DNA of 64,000 bases, taken from assembly GCA_963969345.1 (NCBI GenBank), contig OZ017767.1, positions 8,088,739 through 8,152,738 on the forward strand, given 5' to 3'. The notes beneath the pieces were generated by a model. That model was given only the letters and a program-made list of their open reading frames with translations, was not told the origin of the DNA and ran no database searches. Source of the DNA: Turbatrix aceti (taxonomy: Eukaryota > Nematoda > Chromadorea > Rhabditida > Panagrolaimidae). Made by a program: the position numbers and the translations under genes. Numbering within the stretch: position 1 is the stretch's first letter; each line of letters opens with the position of its first letter. Positions 23,201 to 34,905 of this stretch are shown here, piece after piece.

Positions 23201-24771
23201 AGGTTGCGCGGTCTGGGCAGGCTGTTTTTGGGTCTGCAAAAAAAATTTTTTTTTAATTTAATTTTTATCAAAAAAAACTTACCTGAGCGGGAACAGCCTT
23301 AGGCGTGGCCACCGGGAAAACCCTAGCTCCAGGCTGGGGTGTGATGCTTTTAAAATTATTTTGAACAAGTCCATTATGCGCGAGAACGTCAAAATCAGGA
23401 AGATTAGACGTTTTCTGGACGACGTGCACTTTTCCGGTCGTGTGAGGCACAGAATTAATTTGGTGGGGTTGCTGGACTGGAGTCGGGGCACTCGGACGTT
23501 CAACGGGCTGTGGCCGGCCGTGATCGACGACATGGACATTTCCAATGGGTTGTCTGTTGCCGTGAACTTCCTGAGCGAGTTTCTGGGCTTGGAGACGGGC
23601 TGCGCGTTCGGCCTGGGCACGGATTGCTTCTTGTTGGGCCTGAAATGAAAATAAAATTGAAAAAAAAATTGAAAAAATTGAAAAAAAAATGAAAAAAAAT
23701 GAAAAAAAAATGAAAAAAAAATTTAAAAAAAAAATTTTTTTAATTAAAAAAAAAGAAGGAAAATAAAAAAAAAATAAGGTTAAGAAATAAAAAAATAAAA
23801 AAAAAGAACGAAAAGAAATTGAAAAATAATTTTTAAAAATTTAAAAAAAATTTAAAAATAAAAAAAAAATTGGGGTTGAGAAATAAAAAACAAAAAAAAA
23901 TTACCCTGATCTGAATTTGTTCCTGTTGACGTTGAAAAAGTTGTCGCTTCGCAGCTTCGTCATTTTGGGCTTTGGACTGCGCTGCGGCAATGTTTTGTGC
24001 CCGTTGTTCAGCTGCGGCATCTTCCTTGGCCTTGAGAGCAGCCTGGCGCTGGACAGCTTCGGCAGCGGCGCGCTGCTTCATCTCTGCCTGCTTAGCTTTG
24101 GCATCGGCCTGGATCTTGGCAGCCTGCTCCTTGGCTTTCTGAATTGCCTCTTGCTGCTTCTGTCGCGCGTATTCCTGTGCTTTGGCGTGATCCTGCTTCA
24201 TCTGGGCCATCAACTGTTGTTCCTGGGCTTGAATACTGGTTCGCTTCTCAATTTCTGCCAAGATGAGTCGTTTTTCTTCCTCCGCGTTCGCGGATTCGTT
24301 CGCGTTCGCGTTTGCGTTTGCTTCGGGCTGGCTGCTGCCTGAAAAAAACCCCGGAAAAATAGGAAAAACAATTTGAGTGAAAAAAAAAAGAGAAAAAGAA
24401 TGCTTTGACATGAAATGGGACAAAAAGTTGTTTTACGTCACTTTTTGTCAATGTCAAAGTCAAAGCCTGGCCAGGTGGTTTCTGCGACTTTTTGACTTTT
24501 GATTGATCCGATGGTAAAACTTTTTAAAGTTAAAACAGATTTTTCAATTCAATCGTAAAACGAAACTTTGGCCTGTTCGAAAATCCGACAGATTTTTTGT
24601 TTGAATCGTAAAACGAAACTTTGGCCTCAAAAAAGTGCAAAAAAACCCCAGATGGCTCGTAAACTCACCAGAAACCCGCTTCGTGGTGACCATCCGGATG
24701 CCACCTCGTCTGGGCGGGGGAACGTATTCTTCTTCCTCTTCTTCGGACGCTGATCGATGCGGAGGCAGCAT
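2254..24771 (-). CDS. Large 11-exon gene: Q/P/A-rich coiled-coil protein with WPPP motifs
   Basis: Eleven exons chain in phase: 24669-24771, 23905-24338, 23283-23639, 22586-23233, 21528-21701, 21074-21292, 20707-20742, 20111-20439, 9089-9267, 4193-4360 and 2254-2369, giving 2,763 nt or 920 residues. In order the protein has an acidic N-terminus with a Glu run; a long charged Ala/Gln/Lys coiled coil (exons 2-3); a Gln/Pro/Ala/Thr-rich segment of 216 residues (exon 4); further Pro-rich and poly-Gln stretches; then four WPPP motifs (exons 8, 9 and twice in 10), each after a short basic or hydrophobic lead. HVVQKTS occurs in both exon 3 and exon 8. It ends in a basic 38-residue tail (VPDLTQMMEEILRRFNRKC...KKKHW). 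Exons 3-7 all begin and end in phase 0, so each could be skipped without a frameshift. I do not recognise the family. A cytoskeletal or muscle scaffold is a guess from the modular low-complexity design. The last exon is the least certain join, though it fits in phase. Confidence 0.7.
2370..4192. other. Intron 10 of the WPPP gene
   Basis: AT-rich sequence with no coding segment I can support. It includes a short CG-rich patch at 2,875-2,935 with alternating GCGC runs in an AT-rich background, and a scatter of short Tn runs. No repeat family from elsewhere in the window was recognised here. Confidence 0.5.
5240..5910 (+). repeat. Left arm of the fold-back element
   Basis: This is the reverse complement of 6127-6797. 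It includes the truncated transposase-like start at 5692. The poorest match between arms lies near 5,820-5,870. Confidence 0.85.
6127..6797 (-). repeat. Right arm of the fold-back element
   Basis: This mirrors 5240-5910. Positions in the two arms sum to 12,037 at both the outer and the inner end, showing that no net insertion or deletion has occurred since the arms formed. Confidence 0.85.
9268..11659. other. Intron 8 of the WPPP gene, part downstream (in transcription) of the array
   Basis: The remainder of a 10.8 kb intron (9268-20110). It has GC-richer islands at about 9,480-9,700 and 10,670-10,780, an interrupted (TGAA)n run at about 11,498-11,515, and no coding exon that fits the phase of the flanking exons. 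The islands could be regulatory or hold unrecognised alternative exons. Confidence 0.4.
11674..11698. repeat. Hairpin 1, unit 1
   Basis: A perfect GC stem of about nine pairs around a three- or four-base loop (CTCCG here; TTCG, TACG in other units). Equivalent hairpins lie near 13,945, 15,221, 16,489, 17,770 and 19,076. The surrounding DNA is strongly AT-rich. Confidence 0.8.
11700..11795 (+). repeat. Polypurine tract, unit 1
   Basis: Nearly pure A/G on the + strand (GGAAGG, GGCAAGG iterations), directly after hairpin 1. It recurs in every unit. In the host transcript (minus strand) it is a pyrimidine tract next to a stable stem. Confidence 0.75.
11986..12009. repeat. Hairpin 2, unit 1
   Basis: ATGGGGGCCCC-TTTG/TTCG-GGGCCCCAT palindrome. 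Equivalents lie near 14,261, 15,522, 16,800, 18,079 and 19,387. The stem is kept while the loop alternates between TTTG-like and TTCG-like sequence. Confidence 0.8.
12951..12967. repeat. Third hairpin type at the edge of the inserted repeats in unit 1
   Basis: GGGCCC-TTC-GGGCCC lies where the other units begin their next hairpin 1. It marks the left border of the A-tract satellite. Confidence 0.65.
12968..13530. repeat. A-tract satellite with ~10.5-bp periodicity
   Basis: Runs of four to eight A separated by TGCT, TGCTAG, CGCC or CGCAC. Counting from 12,968, successive A-tracts are mostly 9-12 bases apart, about one DNA helix turn. It occurs only in unit 1 of the array. Confidence 0.8.
13634..13909. 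repeat. 138-bp direct tandem duplication
   Basis: The segment beginning TGTTTTTGGCATTTTTAACA at 13,634 is repeated at 13,772 with few differences. Both copies end in a GGCACCATTTG...GACACAAAT stretch. It lies between the A-tract satellite and the next array unit. Confidence 0.8.
19990..20110. other. Junction of array and exon 8 donor
   Basis: A 121-bp unique segment between the truncated array and the exon 8 donor (GTTCGT, read on the minus strand). The array breaks inside the sequence GTCAAATGACCCA that is internal in complete units. Confidence 0.6.
23640..23904. other. Extremely A-rich intron 2 of the WPPP gene
   Basis: Almost entirely A runs interrupted by TG or TTG. No coding content. 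It separates two coiled-coil exons. Confidence 0.6.
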
Positions 24772-25202
24772 CCTCTTGATTTTCTTTTAAAATATTCCCT
24801 GCAAACAATGAATGAGCGAGTAGTATTTTTTTGTCTTCCTCGATTATTTAAAGAATTAATGAAAGAAGATCGACTCGATGAAAGGAGAAAAAAAAGCTGG
24901 GATGTGAGTAGGCGTGAATTAAGCGAAGTCAAATAATCTCGGGATCCATCTCATTGAAAATCTCGGGAACACTCGTACCGTTCGTTTGTTCAGGGCTCAG
25001 TCAGGTGAGGGAAAGAAGAGGAAAAGGATAAACTTTATTCTTTTGATTCTTTGGAGGGGATCATGTTCGAAGGGGGTACTATGTATCTGGGGGCTGTTCG
25101 ATCCACGGAGGGAGACCTGACCGAGGCTGGCTGGACGCCTCGGCCAGGTTTTGCTGTTGTCGACGCTGCGCCATCACCGGTGGTAACGGCGACGGCCCAC
25201 TC

Positions 25203-25236
25203 CCGGTGGCGGTGGCGGTGGCGATGGCGGTGGCGG
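25203..25236. repeat. (GGTGGC)n microsatellite
   Basis: About five hexamer copies, one with a GAT variant. Confidence 0.8.
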
Positions 25237-25883
25237 TGTTACGCAAGCCAAGCACATCTCTCCTCACCCCCGCTTGCCCGGCTCTCTTCTCTCCTGCGTC
25301 CGATCATCATCATCATTCCCCAATCCAATCCAATATGAGCGCGCAGTTGTCGATTGTTTGTTTGTTCGTTTGTTCGTTCGCAGTTCACTTCAGTTCCGTC
25401 GGCGGCCTTGCGTGCCTTGCAAAACAAATGATCAAACGAACGAACGTCATTCATGCTAGTAGCCTGCCGGCTGCTAACTGCCATGGCCAGGTGATGATCA
25501 GATCAAAAAAAAATGTCGACCGACCGGGCCAATGCGGTGCGTGCTTGATCTGATACATTTATCTGGTTGGAAAGATGGGATAAGGATAAAGATAACGGCT
25601 TGCCCAAACGGATAATAGGCATGCTAATAGGCAGGTAGTTAGCAGCCAAATTGCACTACACCTTCTTTTCATTTTTCTTTTTCATTTTCATCAAAACAAA
25701 CACTCAACCGGGCTAAATGTATTTTTATTTTTATCTTTTACTGCAGGTATGGAAAATTTTTTCAGGTGCAGCTGTTGTTGTTTGTATGTAGATATCAAAA
25801 ATTTTTGGGGGCACATTTTTCGGAGACGTGATTGGACAACCATTGATTAGCCAGGTGACTGGAGGGAAAAACAAAAGTTCATA

Positions 25884-25974
25884 TTTATTTATTTATTTAT
25901 TTCACCATTACTCAGTGGTTAGTTATCATTAGACCAGATGTTAGGAGGCACAAATGATGTCCACGTAGGTGTAA
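25884..25974 (-). mobile_element. Retroposed 3' end with (AAAT)n tail, copy 1
   Basis: Read on the minus strand, about 70 unique bases are followed by an (AAAT)n tail. It is virtually identical to the copy at 31,387-31,476. Short 3' fragments ending in a simple-repeat tail are typical of 5'-truncated non-LTR retrotransposons or SINEs. The family is not identified. Confidence 0.6.
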
Positions 25975-28900
25975 ATGTCTCGATTCGTTTTGGGCGCGAT
26001 TTCTTCTTCCCATCGTTGCAAAAGTTCATATGTAGATACATAAATTATTTTCACACTTGGTTTCAACAGAGGCTTTGGCTTGTTTTGATGCTTCGGTTTG
26101 CTACACGGCACTCTGATGGTCGTTCAGGTAATTTGATACACGTTCACATTCACATTTTGTTGAATCGATCGGTCAAACAAGAATCAAATTTTGTCATGTT
26201 CAATTTATTTCAAAAATAAAAATTGTTTATTTCGTAAAAAACATAAAAAAATTTATTTCGTGTGAATTTGACAACATCCGGAAGACATTATAATAACAAA
26301 TCGTAAAAGCTGAGAAACATGTCCTAAAACCAGATGGTTGACATGAGGCGATAACATAAAAGTGAACAAAGTGAGTAACAGGAACAGAACGATAATGCCG
26401 TCATCAAAAAAATCGACAAACATATAAGAAAAAAAAATTGTACAAATTTTGTCGATAAAAATTTTGCAGTTTTTGCGTTTCAAACACCGGATTGGTTTAT
26501 CAGTTCGAAAATTAATTTCCTTACACTTTTTCAATCAGTGTTGCCGGGCACTGAATTCAGAATTCCAGGTTTGTGTACTCAAAATTTTTGCATTCGGTCA
26601 AATAATAGAAAATTTTTGGTTCATAAAAAGTTATCATAATGGCAGATTATTTTCATATTTTTTTGTTTTTTCGAAAAACTTTCGGACGTCACTGATTGCA
26701 CATTTATTTCTATTTAGTTGATCATGTATGTTGAATCGACCCTGTCTTGGTTTTACGATGGAATTTTTTTCTTTTGTTTTTTTTCACAAATTTAGCGAAT
26801 AAAAAAATGGCAGAGTTAAACAATTATGTATTTATTTCAGGAAAAACAAACATCAATCAATCCAATCCAATTTCTGTACTATTACGCCACCACGTGATCA
26901 GATTATCGCTAAAACGCATTTTTTAACCATCGACGGGAACAAAAATAGAGTAACATTGCGACCAGCGACCTGTTTGGTCGGTGGACTGGCCGCATGCATT
27001 TTTACGTGTGTTATAGTAATTCGCTTCGTTGAACACAATCAACAAAGGAATCAACGTTTTTTTGTTCCCAGACATGATTTTGTCTTTTTGATTGTCGGCG
27101 TCAAATTAGGAGTTGCCGTTTATTTTTTTTGTGCAATCATGACAGCGACGAAGAAGAGGAAGACCACTTTGTAGATGTTTTCTTCAAGGTGAATCAACAC
27201 GCGATATCGATGACGACACGCGTAAACTATGTAGGAACCACCCTAAAATTAGGTGACGGAAGTTGTTGGGTTGTGATCGGGCGGTTTGAATGGAGCGTAT
27301 TTGGTTGTGTTGAAGATGTTGAAATAATTTAAAAAATAATACATATAAAAATCAAAAGAATAACAAAAATTTTTTTTTTATTCAGAGTCAAAAAATTGTA
27401 AACATTATATTTTTTATTTTATGTCGGAAACGTAATTCGTTAATTTTTATTTTTTTTTAATTTAAAATTCGAGATTTTAACATTTTAAATTTTAAATAAA
27501 AAGCTAAAAATTTAGAATTTAAAATAAAATTTAAAACATAAAATTTAGTTTTTATTTTTTTGTTTATTTTTTTTAATTTTAATTTTTTAATTTTTTGTGT
27601 CTAATACTATTATTTTGTATTTTTTATTTTCAATGTTTTCAATGGTCTTCAATTTTCAATCTTTGAAAAAAATTTTTGATTCTAATGACCCATTTCAACG
27701 GCACTGACTGATTTCTGACTTTTTTAAAAATGTTGTTTGTCGTCGTTTCTGTCATTTGCTCACCGTCCTCAACAACCCCCTCCCCTCCGGTTGTTGACTG
27801 CGCAAGACCTAGCCTACAATTTATACAATTTACAATTTTTTTGTCAACAACAAAAACCCCCTTGTAAAAATTGATGCCAATTATCACTTGAAGTGTTCTA
27901 TTTTTTTTCCTCTTTGTGAAGTGGTGTTGAACAATTCACAGCTGATGTGAGAGCTGTTTGGTTTGGTTTCCGTCATTCGCTCGCTCGCTCGCGCTCGTCT
28001 TTTGTTGTTGCTGCGTTCTTCTGCGTTTATTCATTCTCCCCACCAAGTGATACAGTTATTTTTTGTTTGCATTTCAGTGATTCACTTCTTCTGAAATAAT
28101 TGGCAGAACTTAGTATGTATTATATAATATTTCCTGGCGTCTCAAACCATTGCTCGCAGAATGAATTGAATGAATGAATGCTTCGTTAATAATTAGCTCA
28201 CATTTATACACAATATTTTTTTGAGACCTTCAAGGGTGCCTGCGTAGGGGTGGCACGTTTTGTCTTCGATTCGACTTACATTAGTGAGACAAAAAAATGT
28301 TGTGCATTGCCATAATTTTCATTTTACTTTGTACAGGCAGATTTTTTTGAAATTTTTTTAATTTATTTAAAATGTTTTCATAATTATTTAAAATTTATTT
28401 TTAAATTAAAATTTGTGTAAAAAAAATTTTCTCTCAATTTATTGCGTGAATTTGTTTTTCCAAATAAACTACAAAAAATTCTGAAGTGTCAAATTATACT
28501 TGCAAATTAAGAGAAATTTGATATGCATTTTTCCCAAAAATAGCTTTTTTCACGTGAGCGTTTTTTGAGTCGGTTTTGAATTTTTTAGTACGATTAAATT
28601 TTGCAAAAAAAGCATTTTTTTTAATTCCGGCAAAGCCGCCGAGGATGTCGACAACAAAGGCACATTTTGCATCTTTGTTGGCGCATACTGACTCATCCGG
28701 AGTCACTTGCTTGTTTTTTTTTGTCTCACATCAATTTCTGATTTTTTTTGCACTTTGCAAGAGGCTCGGAGCAGCCCTGCAGCTGCAGACCAGCCAGTCA
28801 TCCATCCATCTAAATATTAGTCTCCCGTGGAAAGGGCAGCCGACTCGTGACGAAGGCAACAAAAATCTTTCTTTTTTTTAAACGCCGGGGTCAGTTGAAA

Positions 28901-29261
28901 CCCAATGCTTGGATGGTGGGTGCTAACATAATAAATACATACTCAACAACGGCTGCAACTCGCAACTCGCAACTCATTCATTTTGCGTGTTTTTCGCTCA
29001 CTTATTTATTTTCTATGTAGGTACCGACCGACCCGTCCGTCGGGGCTGCCTGTCAGCTTTGTATGTAGCTCTTCCTCCGGTTGCTTTGTTTTCAATTCTT
29101 CCTTGCTTTCTTGGTCGTCCGTCTGTTGATAGACGGGTGTTGTCGCGTGATTTGTACTCATTTTGACGGGCGGCAGAAGGATCTGCTGATTCATGGCCTT
29201 GGATGTTTGAATTTTTTGTTGAATCATTCAAAAAAAAGAATTTAGGAATTTTCAAACTTGA

Positions 29262-29640
29262 CAAATGTTCGAATTTTCAAATTTGGCATACTACGTATTT
29301 TTTTGCTCTTTTTCAAACCAATAATTGTGATTCCAATTTTTTTTGCTATTCTAAAAATATTTATTTTGAATATTCGATTTTGTCAAATTTTAATTTGGAA
29401 TTTTCGAATTTTTTTCGAATTTGTCAAATGTCCAAATTTCCAAATATTTATTCAATTTCATGCGTTTTGCGCTCATTTTCGAACCAATAAATTGTGATCA
29501 CTATTTTTTATTTAAATATTCAAAAAACATCATTTTTGAATTTTTGAACTCGTTGAGTGTCCGAATTTCCAAATTTGGCATTTCACTCATTTTTGCTCCC
29601 ATTTTCGAGCCAATAATTTGTGATCACCCATTATTAGTCC
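29262..29640. repeat. Three diverged tandem copies with CAATAATTGTGAT core
   Basis: The block 'TTTCAAATTTGGCAT...TTTTTCGAACCAATAATTGTGATCAC' recurs around 29,276, 29,440 and 29,568, with core spacings of about 166 and 126 bp. Confidence 0.6.
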
Positions 29641-31376
29641 AAAAATGCCCGTTTAAATGGGATTTTTTTAATAGTGCTGCAAATTGTTCTCCTGCACACA
29701 AATTTTTATGGGCCCCAGTCAGCATTGCCCGGGTAACAGCTGCCCTCGACCGACGACCGACCGGATGGCCCTTTCTTCGCCCTTGAATCCATCTTTTTTT
29801 TTGACAGTAGTTTTTAAAAAAATACATACATAGCATGCAGCTAGCTGTCATCAACTGGCCGCGGCAGGCGCTGGGGGGTTTTTCTTTTGTACCCGGCGTT
29901 ATTCGCCATTCCTTTCTTCCTCTCTACCCCGTCCTCGGTCTCGGCCTCGGGCAAGTGTGAAGAGTGAAGGGCCAGAACAGGACCAGGCCAGCACTGTCCA
30001 CCACCAAGAAATATTGCGACCTACGCCTGGGGCGTTTATTTTGAAGAAGCAAAGTTTGGTTGGTTCTTTGGTTCTTCTTCCAGCTGTACTCTATTTATCA
30101 TGGGTTCTGGCAGGTCCAGCCAGACAGGGAGTGGAAGGGTATTTACCCGGGTTCGTTCATTCATTCATTACAATTACAGATATCAGGATTTAGGACTTAG
30201 GACCGCCCGGGCTAACCGCACATGCTGGAGGGGGGGGAGGATAAATACATCTGCTACCATGCGCCCTGGTGGCCCCAGAGTTCATGCCAAGGATAATAAT
30301 GTCACATGAAAAAGATGAGGAGGAGCGGGATTTTATAGGATTGATGGTCGTGTGCCTGCGACCGTGCCCGTGCCAAGGGCCATGTGGTCTGTAAAAAGCC
30401 TGCTTTTATTATTGTTCCCTTGGATAATAAGTGGCTTAGATGAATTACGAGTATCCGAAAATCTTGACAATCCCGCATTTTCAAATTGCCTTATTTTTTC
30501 CATTTTCGTTTCAAACAACCGTTTTTTTTTTCTTTTTTGAATGCCAGCGATAGTTTTCCAAACAAATCCGCCAATTAAATAATTTTTAAATTCAAGTAAT
30601 TTTTTTTTCGAAATTATAAAATTTGCAAAACCTACCCTTAAAAATATTCAAAAAAATTTTTTCGATTATTTCGTCAATAAATATTTTCTTGAAAAAATAA
30701 ATTGCTCGTTTCCAAAAGAAAATCCGCTCGAGTTGCATTTCTTTTTTTTTCGTTCATTCTCGAATTGTATTTTTTTCGTTCAGTCTCGAATTGAATTTTT
30801 TTTTGTTCCAAACAACCGTTTTTTTTTGTTCGAATGCTAACGTTCCCCCAAATTCACTCCAGGGTCCGCAAATTAATTAAATCTGCAAAACATACCCCTT
30901 ATAAAATTCAAAAAAAAAACTCTTTTGAGACGTCAATGGCCTCAGAAAACCCAATTAGTCCCCCTCCCAACAATCTGTTTGTTTCATCGCGGCACCATGT
31001 GTGGCGGTTTCTTTCGTTCATATAAAATTCACAAATCTCAGGAGACGCTTCCGTTCACGCTCATCCATCCATCCGTCCCTTCCGGAGTTGTAGTCATCCA
31101 CACGGTCTCTGATGTTTTGTTTCATCTTTTATCCCTCAAATGTAACAAATAATTTGATTTTTATGCGCACAAAGCGTGAAAAAAAAATACACAATGCATT
31201 TTTTTTACTCACGCGCATAAAAACGGATAAATACGTCACCTTTCACCTTTCCGGGTAATCTGTTTAGTTAGTCTTTTTTGTGCCTGGTTGTTTGCAAGTT
31301 GTTTTTCACCTGTTCGTCGGACCTGCGTTCAGTTTGTTCAAAGGTGCAAAAAAGTTGTGTAAATATTTTATGAAAT

Positions 31377-31486
31377 ATGTACGTATTTATTTATTTATTT
31401 ATTTCACCATTACTCAGTGGTTAGTTATCATTAGACCAGATGTTAGGAGGCACAAATGATGTCCACGTAGGTGTAAATGTACGTAT
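31377..31486 (-). mobile_element. Retroposed 3' end with (AAAT)n tail, copy 2, with target-site duplication
   Basis: The element at 31,387-31,476 is bracketed by the 10-bp direct repeat ATGTACGTAT (31,377-31,386 and 31,477-31,486). Together with the (AAAT)n tail this supports insertion by target-primed reverse transcription. Read on the minus strand, one frame is open for 19 codons from the 5' edge to a TAA just before the tail, which could be the end of a reverse-transcriptase ORF. Confidence 0.7.
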
Positions 31487-32910
31487 GTATGCTCTGATTT
31501 TGTACGTACGTATTTACGATACAAAATCAGAGAGCAAAAATTTATTCCATTGACATGGAGATTCATTCTTCCATTGTCACAGGCGGAAGCGTACAATTTT
31601 TGTACCTAATTGATGGGTTGGATCCAAAAACGACGGGTTGCTGGGTGCTGGGATGAATGGAACCTGCCAATTCCGTCCTGTCCTCAAAATGAGAAAAATT
31701 GAGAATTGTTGACTTTGATTTGATTTTGTGCAATTTTGGGGGTAATTTTCTTATTTTTACATTTTTGTCTTTCGTTGACACAAAATTGGGTTGATAAAAT
31801 TTGCCGAATTTGGTTCTTTCGGGGTGGTCTGTTTTTTTTGAAATAAAATGACTCAAAGTTCGATAAAAAAAACGTTTTTTTTGTTAATTGTGAATGGAAA
31901 TTTTTTTTTTAGATTTTTTCTGGGTGGTCTGTTTTTTGAAATTTTATGACTCAAAATTTTATATTGTTTTTGTAATTTTTAAAAAATTGAAATTTGTTCG
32001 CTTTGATTTTCTGAAATTTTGGATTAAAATTCTTTTTGTGACGTTTTTGATTTTTATTGACATAAAATTTGAAAATTCGGTTAAAACTTTTTTTGGCATT
32101 CCAAGGTAATGTTTTTATGTCTCCGCATAGGCACGTGCACAATTTTTCTCCGACTTCAGAGTCAGAGTGCACTCGAAAAAAGGTCAGACCGGCACACTCA
32201 AGAGGATTGTTCTTCGGCTTTACTCGAGATCGAGATATTCAAATAGTAAGGAACTGTCGGCCGCTACAGCCACCCTCGTTGGTTGCCATTGTGTTCGCCG
32301 ATGCATCATTCGTTTATTCGTTCGTTCGTTCATTCATCAAACACGGACACACTTTTTTTCTCGCTTGCGCGCAGGCAAACCAAACCGGGGCATCGCCGGG
32401 CGCGGGCGCGGACCCGGATGGCAAACGGCCTCAATCCGACGTTGTTCGACGCCGATCGAGTCGAGTCGATCGTCCGTGTATGTACATACGAACAACAAAA
32501 CAAGCAAAGCGGTCACCGGGCGCGGTTTTTTTTTGACCAACCAAAAAGGAAAAATCGGGCCTGCCTGGGAGGATGGAAGACAGTCGCTTCTCCTTCTCCT
32601 TCTTCTTGTTCTTCTTCGTGTTCTTGTTCCTCTTTGACCGGAGCGTTGTACAATGTTCAACGTATGTACAACAACCCGGTCAACAGCCTCCCCCCCCCCT
32701 CCACGGCTGCGGCCGTCGCCCGCGTGAAGGACACCTTTTTTTCATCGTGTGCTCAATTCTTTCTTTCTTTTTTCCTTTTTTTTGGTCGATGGGATGAGGG
32801 GTATCCGATCGATATCCAGCCTCATCTCCTCGCCTGGTTGGTTCGTTGGTTGCCGTGTCAGCTGCTGTTGATGCTGCACGGGGTGGTGCTTGTCCTGTCA
32901 CTCGTATAAA

Positions 32911-33290
32911 TAATCAAAAAATACCTGAAAGGTTTTTGGATTTTTAAAACCACTTTTTACGATTGAAATTTAATTTTTTTTTGCTACTTTTAAAAATTTT
33001 TATTATTTTTCCAAAAACAATTTTTGTGTCTAAAAGACACTTGTAATTTATCAAAAAATACCTGACATGATAAAAAAATGTTTGGATTTTTCTAACTATT
33101 TTTTTCGATATAAATTTTTTTAAATCGATTTTTGAATTTTTTTATCTTTTTTAGAAAATTTTTTCGTGCTTAAAAAACACTCGTAATTGATCAAAAAATG
33201 CTTTTAATATTTTTTTTGAGGTTTTTTTCCGTTCGAACATTTGTTCCACTTTTTTTCCACAAAAAATTTTCGGCTTAAAAAACAGTTGCC
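32911..33290. repeat. Diverged tandem repeat, period 137-140 bp
   Basis: ATCAAAAAATACCTG recurs at 32,913 and 33,050, with a weaker copy at 33,190. TAAAAGACACTTGTAATTTATC and its variants follow in register. Confidence 0.65.
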
Positions 33291-34804
33291 ATCGGCCACG
33301 AAAAGTAGTCACTCCCCCGAGGGCATTTTAGCGTTTGTTTGCCAGTTCGGTAAGCGACGACCTTTGAATTTCGGACGCACCCTTCTCTCAGAAAAAAAAT
33401 TCTGCTGACGTCTGAATTTTTTTTTAATGTATTATATTTACTACTTTGTGAACATTTTTTTTGTGTTGCCGCGTCGTTTCAAAACCCAAAAACCGACTTT
33501 GACGAGATGAGATGAGATGTCTCTTCCTCAGGCTCAGCTCGGCCAACACCCAACAACTGCTGGCTAGCACAAGATACTGTTTCCGAACCCGTTATGCTCG
33601 GTGGTGGCCGGTGGTGGTGATGTAACTTGATCTAATTAGCAGGGGTGGTGGAGTGGCGAGCGAGCCCGGGAGGGATCGGATTTACTTGTTTCGGGGGGAA
33701 AAGTTGTCAAAAAGTACAGCTTCAGCTTATTTTGCAACTTTTCTGTTCCGGACAAGCTTTTCGGATTTTTTGTGCTCATTTACGTTTCTTGATTTTTTTT
33801 GATCGGTCACCTAAAAAAAACACTGTGTGTAAAAATGTTTACGATACATATTTACTATTGTTTTGGTCGTAAGCAGCGCATAATTCATTTTTCTATTTTT
33901 TATGAAGTCATAAAAAATCCAAAACTGGTCTGGACTAATTTGATGATCGTCACCACTCGTAAATTACCTTTCCTCTTTTTTTTAGCAGCTTTTTTTCACC
34001 CCCGCGCGCTCGGACGACATTTATGTTGTTGAATTCGAATTCATACTAGTTGCTCGGTTGGTTGGTCACGTGTGCTATGTACGTGTCCCTCCCGGCAGCT
34101 GTGCTGCTGCTGCTGCGGAGGCGAGGCGAGGCGCAAAGTGCTCCGAAGAAGAAGAAGACAGGACTTCTCTTTTTTTTTCTTCGGACACCCAGTCAGTTTG
34201 GCAAAGTGTCGCGAAGAAGACTCGAATCTTCGCAAAAACGAAAAATTTGTCGACTTTCTTTTTTTTTTTTTCGTTTCGTGTTTGTTCGTTCGTTTGTTCG
34301 TTCGTGCAACCAACACAACACACGTTTGTTTCTTCGTTTTTCTGTCTTCCCCGTGGATGACACTTTGCCGCTGCTCCGGTGTCTGTCTCATTTGAGAATG
34401 TCCTCATTTGCTAAACATGCGAGAACGCAACTTGATGCCACCACCGTCACCGGCAGCGTTTGTGCTTGACTTGGCGACAGTTTATGTACTTTCGTTGCAA
34501 CAAACGTAGCGGACGATTTTTCCAACTTTTTCGCTATTGGCCTGGTTCGTTGACTCGGATGAAACTGTTTTTGTCCTTTGATGGCCGCGGCCGCGGTTGG
34601 TTGGATTGCGTGACCAGCGAGCGGGAATGTAAACGATTGAATGAATTGGATTGGACGCGGCCCAGGCGGCGTAGAGGGCTTTGATTTGATTTGTACTTTG
34701 GACTGATTTGTGACGTTTTTTGGTCGAATATGATTTTTTTAATTTTTTATATTTGACCGTTAAAAACAACGATTTTTTTATTGATTGGAAAAACTAGCAA
34801 AAAA

Positions 34805-34905
34805 AGAAAAAATGGAATTTGGTTCTCACAGCGAAAAAAAACGAATATCGTCTCAAGCGTTTTGTGATACTCTCACCACGATAATTTTTTATGTGATGTC
34901 GAAAT
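34805..34905. repeat. Isolated copy of the ABCD4 intron repeat
   Basis: GAATTTGGTTCTCACAGCGAAAA followed by GATACTCTCACCACGATAAT matches the unit tandemly repeated in intron 2 of the ABCD4 gene at 37,970-38,460. Confidence 0.6.

Noticed and set aside
26956..27332. Possible short coding segments on either strand (hydrophobic minus-strand frame ending near 27,130)
   Set aside because: Too short, no acceptor/donor chain, no recognisable domain.
32283..32909. 208-codon + frame
   Set aside because: Built from TTCG/GTTC repeats and pyrimidine runs; no domain and no exon chain.
34050..34469. Overlapping ORFs of 100-139 codons in all frames
   Set aside because: Several frames are open at once in a low-complexity CTT/GAA-rich island; no family resemblance.
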